Positions 1 through 7,383 are shown, numbered from the stretch's first letter. The stretch: 25,460 bases of DNA from an uncultured Eggerthellaceae bacterium (GCA_910588435.1 CAJUPL010000025.1:1-25460); one strand, 5' to 3'. Notes: a model not told the origin generated them from the sequence alone. Numbers and translations: made by a program.

Positions 1-96
1 AATGACAATTCCCCGTGCTTAATGTCATTGACCTTTTTGGTCATATATAGGGTTGTAGGCGCATTCGCACGTAAGCGTTCTAGCTTGCCAATGGGC

Positions 97-235
97 GGCA
101 AGGCACGAATACGGTGCCTTGCCCTACGTCCACCTAAGACTCAGTCTCTGGTCGGATTCGCCATCAACAAGGTAGGTGTTTCAGGCTGACGTAGGGCTAC
201 GTCGCCCTGAGCCGTGCGAGGATCTGAACGCACGG
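97..235 (+). repeat. Divergent structured element (copy A1) upstream of the van operon
   Basis: This stretch has no credible gene but a chain of hairpins in the same order as the elements at 8209-8353 and 12360-12502. It starts with a 10-bp stem (97-106 with 114-123, 7-nt loop). A short CACCT (131-135) can pair with AGGTG (174-178). The phrase TGTTTCAGGCTG resembles TGTTTCGGGCTG of the other copies. Next comes a nested stem, CAGG with CCTG (182-185, 206-209) around GACGTAG with CTACGTC (188-194, 197-203). A 7-bp stem, 212-218 with 229-235, closes it. The pairings are read directly; kinship with the other copies is inferred from order and short shared words, because overall identity is low. 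Confidence 0.4.
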
Positions 236-335
236 CGAAGAAGTGCCCTTGGGGTGCACCGCTTTCGTGGCGTGCTGCAACGCGATAACTCAGACTGCTG
301 GCGTACGCACCTCAGCCCCAACCCTTGTCCTGTGG

Positions 336-441
336 GCGGCAGCATTGCAGCCGCAGCATTGCAGTAGCAATGCGTAACTTGCCCGACAGGGCGAGAACAC
401 CTGGATGCAAGCAACTGGTCAGCGCGCCTAGCCTGGCGCAG
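336..441 (+). repeat. Truncated structured element (copy A2) adjoining the van control region
   Basis: The copy begins with a GCGGCAGC/GCAGCCGC unit (one mismatch, ATT loop) preceded by GTGGG. It continues with GCATTGC/GCAATGC (356-362, 367-373), CTTGCCC/GGGCGAG (378-384, 389-395, one wobble pair) and AACACCTGGA (396-405). The conserved words AACTGGTCAG and GCCTAGCCTGGCGCA follow. The right half found in the copies at 8189 and 12340 is missing: sequence similarity stops at about 441, directly before the putative VanR boxes. Confidence 0.55.
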
Positions 442-442
442 A

Positions 443-486
443 GCTTAACGGAACCTTAAGCTTCTCTGAGCTGGTCCTTATGTTTC
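443..486 (+). promoter_or_regulatory. Putative VanR-binding direct repeats of the van operon promoter
   Basis: Four consecutive 11-bp blocks begin at 443, 454, 465 and 476. Three start with a CTTA core: GCTTAACGGAA, CCTTAAGCTTC and CCTTATGTTTC; the third block (TCTGAGCTGGT) is weak. An 11-bp register of direct repeats is the usual site layout of OmpR/PhoB-family regulators, to which VanR belongs. The same CCTTAAG and CCTTATC cores, 11 bp apart, lie upstream of vanR. A TATCCC at 499-504, 12 bp downstream of the last block, could serve as the -10. The repeats are seen; VanR binding is inferred. Confidence 0.6.
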
Positions 487-576
487 GCGCGCGGAGCCTA
501 TCCCAGCAGGTCACGCCCTCTATCCTCCATTCACGTCAGAGCATTCAGCGGTGTTCGAGATGGGGAGGTGCGATGC

Positions 577-1623
577 ATGGGACGCAGGCCTGTTAGAGCA
601 GATGCAGCTTCAGCTTATAGGCGAGACCAACCAAGGTACTCGGTCCGCTACCTCTCAAAGGAGAGGGAACGACGCTGCAAGCGGAGGCGTGCGGTGCGGT
701 TTGCCATCCTCTTAGCGTTAGCAGTGGTTGCTGGAGTGATCTTCGCGCCATCTTTGATGACATTCGGCTTCTCATCGGGAGGCAACCTTGAAGGGCAAGG
801 CTTCGCTTCATCGGTTGGTGCAGCGCCTCCTGACAGCGTCATCGCGAAGAACGTCTACGTGGCTGACATGGATACGCGTGAGCCGATCTTCGAGCGGAAC
901 AGCACTGAGCGCATCGCTCCTGCGAGCACGGCGAAGATGGCAACCGCCCTCACGGCGCTAGACGCCGTAGATCCTGATGAGGTGGTTTGCGTGGGCGATG
1001 AGATCAGGCTGCTCGATGGATCCTCTTCGCGCGCTTGGCTGACTGAAGGGGACGTGCTCACGGTGCGGCAGCTCCTGATCGCGCTCATGCTGCCATCTGG
1101 GAATGACGCCGCCTACACCCTGGCGGTCCACGCAGGAAGGCGGATGTTGGGAGATGAGAATGCGCCTGCGCAACAGGCTATCAATGAGTTCATGGCACGT
1201 GCGAATGAGACCGTAGAGCGGCTGGGCGCTCATGACACCCATCTCATGGTGCCGGACGGCTTCGACGCCGATGGCCAGCACACCACAGCGCGTGACCTGG
1301 CCGTTCTGGCGAAAGCATGTCTTGAGCAGCCCCTGCTCTCAGAGATAGTGGGCATGAGCGAATCAACGGAGGTGTGGCCGAATGGCATGCGCGTGACGTT
1401 CGCCAACACGAATCAGCTCATTGATCCGAATAGTCCCTATCACCTGCAAGGGGCGCTGGGAGTGAAGACGGGCAGCACGCCGCTTGCTGGTGCGTGCCTT
1501 GTCTCCGCTGCGCACATCCAAGGGCGCACTTTCATCTGCGTGGTCATGGGTTCAGAGGATGAGACGCGCTTCAGCGACAGCATCGAACTGTACAACGCAG
1601 CAGCTGAGCGATGCTCATCGTGA
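577..1623 (+). CDS. vanY: Serine D,D-carboxypeptidase, VanY of the penicillin-binding-protein type
   Basis: A 348-residue membrane-anchored peptidase of the S11 (DacA-like) family. A basic N-terminus precedes one hydrophobic segment at about residues 40-60. The three active-site motifs are intact: STAK at 117-120 (nucleophile Ser117), SGN at 174-176 and KTG at 297-299. It should act outside the membrane, removing terminal D-Ala from peptidoglycan precursors. The ATG at 577 is preferred over a GTG at 568 because GGGAGG (563-568) lies 8 nt before it. It is the first gene of an operon with vanH (10-nt gap) and the D-Ala-D-Lac ligase. VanD-type clusters also encode a PBP-type VanY, whereas VanA/VanB types use a metallo-peptidase. 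Without its neighbours it would be called DacA, so the resistance role rests on context. Confidence 0.8.
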   Translation: MGRRPVRADAASAYRRDQPRYSVRYLSKERERRCKRRRAVRFAILLALAVVAGVIFAPSLMTFGFSSGGNLEGQGFASSVGAAPPDSVIAKNVYVADMDTREPIFERNSTERIAPASTAKMATALTALDAVDPDEVVCVGDEIRLLDGSSSRAWLTEGDVLTVRQLLIALMLPSGNDAAYTLAVHAGRRMLGDENAPAQQAINEFMARANETVERLGAHDTHLMVPDGFDADGQHTTARDLAVLAKACLEQPLLSEIVGMSESTEVWPNGMRVTFANTNQLIDPNSPYHLQGALGVKTGSTPLAGACLVSAAHIQGRTFICVVMGSEDETRFSDSIELYNAAAERCSS

Positions 1624-1633
1624 GGAGGAGCTG

Positions 1634-2539
1634 ATGGAGCGAGCAGATCTGACCATATGCGATTGCCTGCCTGCGGAGAGGGCTTTACTGGAAGAGGAGC
1701 TTGCTCGCTCAGGGGTGCAGGCGGCATTCGTCGAACATGGTTCCGCTCTAGCGATTCCTCCCCTTGCAGGATGCTCGTGTGTGAGCGTGAGCCATCGCAT
1801 GCAGCTAGGCGCACGTGAGCTAGACGCGCTGAGCAGCGCGGACATTCGTTGCGTCATCACGCGCAGCGTCGGCACCGATCACATAGATGTCACCGCTGCA
1901 TCGCGAAGGGGGATCCAGGTGAAGCGGGTCTCTTATTCTCCAGGAAGCGTTGCAGACCACGCCGTGACGCTGATGCTCATGCTCTTGCGTCAGCCGAACC
2001 TGCTCTTGGATGGCAACGCGCAGGAAGCCCTGATGTCCTGCGGCAGGGAGCTGGGAGACATGACCGTGGGGGTGATCGGGCCGGGGCGGATCGGAGAGGC
2101 GGTCATCAGCAGGCTGGAAGGCTTCGGATGTCAGGTCATGAAGTGGGGGAGGAGTCCCCGTTCCCGCTCGGCACAGCTTTCCGAGGTCTTGTCAGCAAGC
2201 GATATCGTGACCTTGCATGTGCCGCTCACGCCCGACACGCATCATCTGATCGGGGATGAGGAGCTCTCCTTGATGAAGAAGGATGCTTTCATCGTCAATA
2301 CGGCGCGCGGCGGCTTGATCGATACCCAGGCGCTCATCAAGGCTCTCAGTGAGAAGCGCATCGCCGGAGCAGCGCTTGACGTGGTGGACGGGGATCCATC
2401 TGGTCTGTGCCATGCAGCGCTTGGATCGATGTCGAATGTGATCATCACGCCGCATTCGGCTTATCTCACGGATCACGCCCTGCGGGATATCGCGAAGAGC
2501 GTCGTTGAAGGATATCTGACATTCAAAGGAGAGGGATGA
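1634..2539 (+). CDS. vanH: D-lactate dehydrogenase VanH
   Basis: A 301-residue NAD-dependent D-2-hydroxyacid dehydrogenase that would reduce pyruvate to D-lactate for the following ligase. The Rossmann motif GPGRIG lies at 149-154. The VanH-typical stretches RSVGTDHIDVTAA (about 77-89) and YSPGSVADHA (101-110) are present. Catalytic Arg225 (TARGG) and His274 (TPHSA) are seen. The position where the family normally has the catalytic Glu holds Asp254 (VDGDP instead of the usual EGE). The start is ATG 1634 with GAGGAG just upstream; an open frame runs further 5' but lies inside vanY. It is somewhat shorter than the roughly 320 residues of VanH in enterococci. The stop overlaps the ligase start as ATGA, indicating translational coupling. 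Confidence 0.88.
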   Translation: MERADLTICDCLPAERALLEEELARSGVQAAFVEHGSALAIPPLAGCSCVSVSHRMQLGARELDALSSADIRCVITRSVGTDHIDVTAASRRGIQVKRVSYSPGSVADHAVTLMLMLLRQPNLLLDGNAQEALMSCGRELGDMTVGVIGPGRIGEAVISRLEGFGCQVMKWGRSPRSRSAQLSEVLSASDIVTLHVPLTPDTHHLIGDEELSLMKKDAFIVNTARGGLIDTQALIKALSEKRIAGAALDVVDGDPSGLCHAALGSMSNVIITPHSAYLTDHALRDIAKSVVEGYLTFKGEG

Positions 2540-3579
2540 AGGTGAATAGGCATAAAGTGCTCATCCTGTTCGGCGGCTGCTCAGATGAGCATGACGTGTC
2601 AGTCAAGTCAGCCAAGGAAGTGGCGGCGAACATCAACCAAGAGCTGTACGAACCCATCTTCGTGGGCATAACGAAGGAGGGGGCATGGAAGCTTTGCGAT
2701 GAGCCGCGGCCTGGTTGGGAGGAGCGTGGACCTGCGGTGGCTCTCTCGCCTGATAGGCGAACGAGGGGTCTGCTCATAGCAGGGCGGCGTGAGCCAGTCA
2801 TCTGCAAGGTGGATGTGGTGTTCCCTGTGATGCACGGGAAGATGGGCGAGGACGGATCCATCCAGGGGCTGTTGCAGCTTGCTGGCATCCCGTATGTTGG
2901 ATGCGGCATGAGCGCATCGATGATCTGCATGGATAAGGCGCTGACATATGAGGTGGCCTCACGCGCAGGGATCGCGGTCCCTAAGCATATCGTGCTCTCT
3001 GGAGGACATACCCCAGACCTTACCGGCCTCAGCTTCCCTCTCTTCGTGAAGCCTGCGCGCTCTGGATCCTCGTTCGGCGTGAGCAAGGTGGATCATCCGG
3101 ACATGCTCCGTGACGCTGTGCATGCGGCGCGCCAGTTCGACGAGAAGGTGGTAATAGAGGAGCAGGTGAGGGGTACAGAAGTGGGGTGCGCGGTGCTGGG
3201 GAATGGACCGAGCGCCATCACGGGTGAGCTTGACCAGATACAGCTGAGCCACGGCTTCTTTCGCATCCATCAAGAAGTTGCGCCTGAGAAGGGGTCAGAG
3301 AACGCGAACATCATCGTGCCAGCGCAGATAGGGGAGGCCGCGCGAAGGCGCGTACGTGAGGCTGCCCTCCGAACGTTCCAGTGCCTTGGGTGCGAGGGGC
3401 TGGCGCGGGTGGATCTGTTCCTTCAGGATGACGGCTCTGTCGTGCTCAATGAGGTGAACACCATGCCGGGACTCACTTCGTATAGCCGCTACCCGCGGAT
3501 GATGAGAGCGTCTGGCATGCCATTAGCGGATGTGATCGATCGCTTGATAGAGCTGGCGCTTGAGCAAGGAGCGCGTTGA
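2536..3579 (+). CDS. vanA-like: D-alanine--D-lactate ligase, VanA/VanD-like
   Basis: A 347-residue ATP-grasp ligase that would join D-Ala to D-lactate, giving precursors with low affinity for vancomycin. MHGKMGEDGSIQG (99-111) and VGCGMSASMICMDKALTY (121-138) match the VanA pattern, as do FVKPARSGSSFGV (170-182) and NEVNTMPGLTSYSRYPRMM at the C-terminus. The omega loop reads FRIHQEVAPEKGSENA (242-257). His245 sits where VanA has His244, the residue that favours D-lactate. D-Ala-D-Ala ligases instead carry a Tyr-Lys type loop. The assignment to D-Ala-D-Lac rather than D-Ala-D-Ala or D-Ala-D-Ser is therefore firm. The exact Van letter (A, B, D, F, M or new) cannot be fixed by eye. It is the last operon gene, 38 nt from the convergent vanS, with no obvious terminator between. 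Confidence 0.92.
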   Translation: MKVNRHKVLILFGGCSDEHDVSVKSAKEVAANINQELYEPIFVGITKEGAWKLCDEPRPGWEERGPAVALSPDRRTRGLLIAGRREPVICKVDVVFPVMHGKMGEDGSIQGLLQLAGIPYVGCGMSASMICMDKALTYEVASRAGIAVPKHIVLSGGHTPDLTGLSFPLFVKPARSGSSFGVSKVDHPDMLRDAVHAARQFDEKVVIEEQVRGTEVGCAVLGNGPSAITGELDQIQLSHGFFRIHQEVAPEKGSENANIIVPAQIGEAARRRVREAALRTFQCLGCEGLARVDLFLQDDGSVVLNEVNTMPGLTSYSRYPRMMRASGMPLADVIDRLIELALEQGAR

Positions 3580-3617
3580 TGCGCGTTCGGATTGCTTGCG
3601 TTTCGTGTCTTGGCAGC

Positions 3618-5135
3618 TCAGTTCGCAGGAAGGGTGATGGTGAATGCGGTGACGCCCTCTTCGCTTGTCACTGCGATGGTGCCACCATGGACGGCGATGA
3701 TCTCCTTGGCGATGGCCAGACCAAGCCCCGCGCCGCCAGCATCTGTGCTCCGCGCGGAATCTTCGCGGTAGAACTTCTCGAAGATCCGCTCCAGTCGGTC
3801 AGCTGGTATCGTCCTGCCTTCGTTCGTGATCGAGATGAGCCATGCATCTTCAGGTTTGCGCGCGCATATCCTCACCGTTGTGCCTGCGTCTGCGTAAGTG
3901 AGGGCGTTCTTGAGGATGTTGCCCAGAGCCCGCGCCATCTTCTCGCCATCAGCACTCAGCTGCTCCCCTTCGGGGGCGGTCACGTCGATCCGTATCTTTC
4001 GCTCATGGGCAAGGGGGTAGAGCTCATCGGCGATCTGTTGCAGGAAGAACAGGGCATCTATATCAGTGCGTTCAGCGGATATGGACTGCAGGTTGTAGCG
4101 CGTTATCTCGAAGAGCTCGTTGATGAGGTGCTCCAAGCTGTCCGCCTTGAGGCTTGCCAAGGTGGCGTATCTTCGAAGGTCATCGGGCATGCGCTCATCG
4201 ACGTTCAGCAGAGAGAGGAAGCCGATGACGGATGTGAGCGGGGTGCGGATGTCGTGGGCAAGATAGGCGACCAGCTCGTTGTTGCGCTCCTGAGCGGTCT
4301 TGGCGGCTCTTTCGCTTGCCAGCACATCTTCGCGGATCTGGTTGAACTCCTCTTGGGCGATGGACAGCTCAGGCGAGAGCTTCACAGGTTCTGCCCTGTC
4401 AGTGATCAGCTTCACCACTGCTGAGGACATCTCGTCGAAGCATCCTAGAGCCCTGCGCATCTCGACGATGGCAATGATGAGGCATCCAAGCAGATACAGG
4501 AGGATGGCTGCAGGCACCTTGAGCGTCTTGGCCGTCTCGTACCCTGTGACGTTGACCAGCATGAACGGCCCGTAAGCGCCCATGTCGTCACCAGGTGCGC
4601 GCTCCCATCGCCAGTTCCCGTTGGCTTTCAGCTCGTTCGCATCTCGGGTGGCTGCCGCGTAGGCAAGGAACATGGGTGTCAGCTCTATTGTGTTGGCCTC
4701 GTATGTACTGTACCTCCAGTCAGTCATGTCCACTCTGATCTCACCGATGCATTCATCAGGGAGATAAGGATTGGCAAGGTCAGCTGGTGAGCCGTTTGAT
4801 ATTGATGCGTCCGAACCGGAGCCAAGCTCCTCTGCTACATTGGCGTATTCCGGATCCATCCAAACGATCTCATAGTCAAGGCCATCCTGCTCATATGACT
4901 CTAGCAGGCTGGCTAGCAGCTGGCCTGTGCTATAGCTCTCAAGATAGTTCGCAGGGTCTATGTAGACGCGTTCGCTCGTAGCGTCGTATATGAAGCTGGC
5001 GATCTTGGGAACAAGGGTGGCATTGAGGATGGCCATGGCTGCGCAGAATGCGATCGTGTAGATGAGCAGCGAGGTCAGCAGATGAAGCGAATGGCGCCTC
5101 CTGAGGGCGCGAGATTGATCGCTGCGCGGCTTCAT
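3618..5135 (-). CDS. vanS: VanS-like sensor histidine kinase
   Basis: A 505-residue membrane kinase, expected to sense glycopeptide or wall damage and control VanR phosphorylation. There are two membrane segments, about 18-40 and 206-226, with about 165 residues between them outside the membrane. The dimerisation/phosphoacceptor motif AHDIRTPLTSVIGFLSLL has His294. The ATPase N-box NILKNAL is around 406-412, and the G boxes (TNEG, then GGAGLGLAIAKEI) lie near 437-479. It is longer than VanS of the VanA type (about 380 residues), mainly because of the external domain. The start overlaps the vanR stop as ATGA, so the two are co-translated. The gene converges on the vanYHA operon. Its specificity for glycopeptides is inferred from context. 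Confidence 0.85.
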   Translation of the reverse strand: MKPRSDQSRALRRRHSLHLLTSLLIYTIAFCAAMAILNATLVPKIASFIYDATSERVYIDPANYLESYSTGQLLASLLESYEQDGLDYEIVWMDPEYANVAEELGSGSDASISNGSPADLANPYLPDECIGEIRVDMTDWRYSTYEANTIELTPMFLAYAAATRDANELKANGNWRWERAPGDDMGAYGPFMLVNVTGYETAKTLKVPAAILLYLLGCLIIAIVEMRRALGCFDEMSSAVVKLITDRAEPVKLSPELSIAQEEFNQIREDVLASERAAKTAQERNNELVAYLAHDIRTPLTSVIGFLSLLNVDERMPDDLRRYATLASLKADSLEHLINELFEITRYNLQSISAERTDIDALFFLQQIADELYPLAHERKIRIDVTAPEGEQLSADGEKMARALGNILKNALTYADAGTTVRICARKPEDAWLISITNEGRTIPADRLERIFEKFYREDSARSTDAGGAGLGLAIAKEIIAVHGGTIAVTSEEGVTAFTITLPAN

Positions 5136-5884
5136 CGGGCCCCTGATCCGTCATCAGCGCTCATCTCATCTGCAAGGCGGCCCTGTTCGACCATCTTGTA
5201 CCCAACGCCCCAAACGGTCTGGATGAATTCGCGCGATGAATCCACTTCTGCCAGCTTCGCCCGAAGGTGGCGGATGTGCACCATCACTGAGTTGGCGCCG
5301 GAAGAGTCGAACCTCTCGTGCCAGACCTCCTGGAAGATGTCCTCGCCTGATACCGGCTCACCGATCCTCTGCATCAGGAGGGCCAAGATGGCGAACTCCT
5401 TTGGGGTGAGCGCAAGCTCTATGCCCAGCAGGCGCGCCTCGTGCGTGCGCAGGTCAACTTCGATGTCGTGGCGCCTCAAGACGCTGCCCTGGGCTGGATC
5501 GCTGCTGTATGTCACGCGGCGCAGATGTGCTTTGACGCGTGCTATGAGCTCACGAGGCTTGAACGGCTTGGTGATGTAGTCATCCGCTCCAAGGGTCAAC
5601 CCCGCCACCTGGTCCGATTCGTCGTCCTTCGCGGAGAGGAAGACGATCGGCGCCCTTGTGATGGCCCGCATCTTCGTGCAGAGCTCGAACCCGTTCATCT
5701 GGGGCATCATCAGGTCTACGATGGCCAGGTCGAACCCTTGCGCTTCGCAGGTCTTGAGGGCTTCTGCGGGATCAGTATGGCCGCTGACAGCGAACCCTTC
5801 TGAGCGCAGCAGAGATGTCAGCAGCTCCACGATGGCGCTCTCATCATCCACCACGAGTATGCGTGTCTGTGCTGTCTCCTTCAT
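5132..5884 (-). CDS. vanR: VanR-like response regulator (OmpR/PhoB family)
   Basis: A 250-residue transcription regulator. The receiver domain carries the acidic pair Asp13/Asp14, phosphoacceptor Asp57 (IVDLMMP), Ser84 and Lys106 (TKPFKP). A C-terminal winged helix of the OmpR/PhoB type follows, with ALTPKEFAILALLM and VMVHIRHLRAKL, the latter matching the recognition-helix region. It is partner of the adjacent vanS. Its likely targets are the 11-bp repeats at 443-486 and 5929-5950. The ATG at 5884 has no Shine-Dalgarno sequence before it, and a TATAGAAT lies only a few bases upstream, so the mRNA may be leaderless. The family call is certain; the VanR name rests on the neighbouring van genes. 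Confidence 0.87.
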   Translation of the reverse strand: MKETAQTRILVVDDESAIVELLTSLLRSEGFAVSGHTDPAEALKTCEAQGFDLAIVDLMMPQMNGFELCTKMRAITRAPIVFLSAKDDESDQVAGLTLGADDYITKPFKPRELIARVKAHLRRVTYSSDPAQGSVLRRHDIEVDLRTHEARLLGIELALTPKEFAILALLMQRIGEPVSGEDIFQEVWHERFDSSGANSVMVHIRHLRAKLAEVDSSREFIQTVWGVGYKMVEQGRLADEMSADDGSGAR

Positions 5885-5890
5885 GCGAAC

Positions 5891-5950
5891 ATTCTATAGC
5901 CCCTGCCCTGCATCCCTCCTGCCCCAGTGATCCTTAAGGAAAAGATAAGG
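5891..5950 (-). promoter_or_regulatory. vanRS promoter with two VanR-type boxes and a possible leaderless start
   Basis: Read on the minus strand, CCTTATCTTTT (5950-5940) is followed directly by CCTTAAGGATC (5939-5929). That is an 11-bp direct repeat with the same cores as upstream of vanY. TATAGAAT (5898-5891) fits a -10 element and ends 6 nt before the vanR ATG. No good -35 hexamer is seen at the right distance, as expected for an activator-dependent promoter. Autoregulation is inferred. Confidence 0.55.
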
Positions 5951-5998
5951 GTTGCGACCTTGCGGACAACGGGGACGCAGCTCGTTGTCCATTTGAGA

Positions 5999-6331
5999 TC
6001 AGAGCCCCAGTTCTGTTTCGCCCCACTCTTTCATGGCAAGCAGGATGGGGATGAAGCTCCTGCCCTGCTGTGTCAGCTCATACTCTACCCGTGGCGGCAC
6101 TTCGCCGAAATCAATGCGCGTGAGGAATCCGTCCTCTACCAGCTCTTTCAGCTGACGCGATAGGGTGGATTCGGAGATGTTCCCTATGCAGCGACGCAGC
6201 TGCCCGAAATGGCGAACATCCTTGAGCGCCACGTAGAACAGTATCTCGATCTTCCATTTGCCACCGATCATGCGCTGAAGCGTTGATACTGCCTTGCAGC
6301 GCTCGATCTCATCTCCTCGCCTTCGTGCCAT
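5999..6331 (-). CDS. HxlR-family winged-helix regulator
   Basis: A 110-residue DNA-binding protein. The HxlR signature is visible: GGKWKIEILFYVALKDVRHFGQLRR, then ISESTLSRQLKELVEDGFLTRIDFGEVPPRVEYELTQQG with the recognition helix and beta wing. The ATG at 6331 (MARRRGDE) is preferred. An in-frame TTG at 6376 would add 15 residues atypical of the family and would overlap the intergenic promoter region. It is divergent from the radical SAM gene at 6454, so it probably controls that gene, itself, or both. Members often respond to electrophiles or redox signals through a Cys, and one Cys (in ERCKA) lies near the N-terminus here. The effector is unknown. Confidence 0.85.
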   Translation of the reverse strand: MARRRGDEIERCKAVSTLQRMIGGKWKIEILFYVALKDVRHFGQLRRCIGNISESTLSRQLKELVEDGFLTRIDFGEVPPRVEYELTQQGRSFIPILLAMKEWGETELGL

Positions 6332-6346
6332 GTCTGATCTCTTTCG

Positions 6347-6372
6347 GACTACTGCCAAAAAAGACAGTACTA
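6347..6372. promoter_or_regulatory. Candidate HxlR operator in the divergent promoter region
   Basis: GACTACTGCC (6347-6356) and GACAGTACTA (6363-6372) form an inverted repeat, 7 of 10 positions matching, around AAAAAA. TACTAT at 6368-6373 could be the -10 of the radical SAM gene, so a bound regulator would cover it. The symmetry is seen; its use by the HxlR protein is inferred. Confidence 0.4.
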
Positions 6373-6453
6373 TCAACAGAAGAGCATGTTCTGCATGATG
6401 GCACTGATCCAGAGAGGTGGCAATGGTGCTGCCTGTTGAGAAGGGGATTCATC

Positions 6454-7383
6454 ATGCATTTCACAGGTACGGTCTGGCGGCCGCCATATGAGGCGGATTC
6501 GCTCATCATCGAAGCAACGGCTGGGTGCACGCATCATCGGTGCAAGTTCTGCACGCTCTACGAGGAGCTGCCATTCAAGTTCAGGCCATCCCCTTTGGAG
6601 GACATCAGGTCTGATCTGCTGGAAGCGCAGACGTGGTATCACGACCCGCTTCGCAAGATGGAGGCGCATTTGTTCAACCTTCCTCAACCCGAGAGGTGCC
6701 GGGTCTTCCTTGCAGGTGCGAACCCGTTCGGACTCAAGGCGAAGCATCTGCTCAAGGTCAGCGACGCCATCCAAGAAGCTTTCCCGACATGCAGGAGCAT
6801 CGGGTGCTTCGCGCGGGTGACCGATGTGGCTAGCAAGACTGATGAAGAGCTTGAGATGCTTGCTGATGCTGGGTTCGATGGGCTCACGATCGGTGTTGAG
6901 ACAGGGGATGCGGCCGCGCTCGCGTTCATGGATAAAGGGTATGGTCCTGAGGACGTCATCAGGCAATGCGCGCGTCTAGATCGGGCAGGGATCAGCTACG
7001 CGTTCTTCTATCTTGCCGGCATCTCGGGGAAGGGATGCGGCGTTAGTGGCGCGCATGCAACGGCTGAGGTGTTCAACGAGGCGAACCCGTGGCTCATCGG
7101 TGCGAACATGCTGACCGTCTATGAGAGCTCAAGGTTATACGAGGAGATCGCGGCAGGAAATTGGGAGGAGGAGACTGAGACGGAGAAATACGAGGAGATC
7201 AAGATGCTCGTGTCTGAGCTTGGGATACGCACCGAATTTGCCATGCTAGGCGCCTCGAATCCAGTGATGCTTACCGGGAAGCTGCCTGAGGGCCGCGAAG
7301 ACATCATGCGTGCCCTTGATCGCATCATCAGCATCGGCGAAGAGGAGCTCCGACATTACCGCACGACGCTCAGGCACCTCTGA
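6454..7383 (+). CDS. Radical SAM protein of unknown function (COG1032-like)
   Basis: A 309-residue protein. Its cluster motif is CTHHRCKFC, with Cys25, Cys30 and Cys33, that is CX4CX2C rather than the common CX3CX2C. The surroundings (WRPPYEADSLIIEATAGCTHHRCKFCT) match a widespread uncharacterised group that carries the same spacing. Later SAM-barrel features are GADAGFDGLTIGVETGD-like strands near residues 140-155 and a Gly-rich segment AGISGKGCG. ATG 6454 is chosen because AAGGGG (6441-6446) lies 7 nt upstream; the open frame extends further 5' but overlaps the divergent hxlR-type gene. No substrate can be named. No cobalamin-binding or SPASM domain is apparent. Confidence 0.8.
   Translation: MHFTGTVWRPPYEADSLIIEATAGCTHHRCKFCTLYEELPFKFRPSPLEDIRSDLLEAQTWYHDPLRKMEAHLFNLPQPERCRVFLAGANPFGLKAKHLLKVSDAIQEAFPTCRSIGCFARVTDVASKTDEELEMLADAGFDGLTIGVETGDAAALAFMDKGYGPEDVIRQCARLDRAGISYAFFYLAGISGKGCGVSGAHATAEVFNEANPWLIGANMLTVYESSRLYEEIAAGNWEEETETEKYEEIKMLVSELGIRTEFAMLGASNPVMLTGKLPEGREDIMRALDRIISIGEEELRHYRTTLRHL

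Noticed and set aside
176..414. Short open frames on both strands before the van operon
   Set aside because: They cross the hairpins of the structured elements, lack ribosome-binding sites and give low-complexity Arg/Cys-rich products.
3580..3617. Remnant of vanX between the ligase and vanS
   Set aside because: The gap is only 38 nt and contains no sequence resembling the zinc-binding SxHxxGxAxD motif of VanX.
3576..4424. Open frame of 282 codons running on from the ligase gene
   Set aside because: It overlaps the C-terminal half of vanS on the other strand, which has clear kinase motifs; the product looks like an out-of-frame translation and shows no VanX or VanW features.
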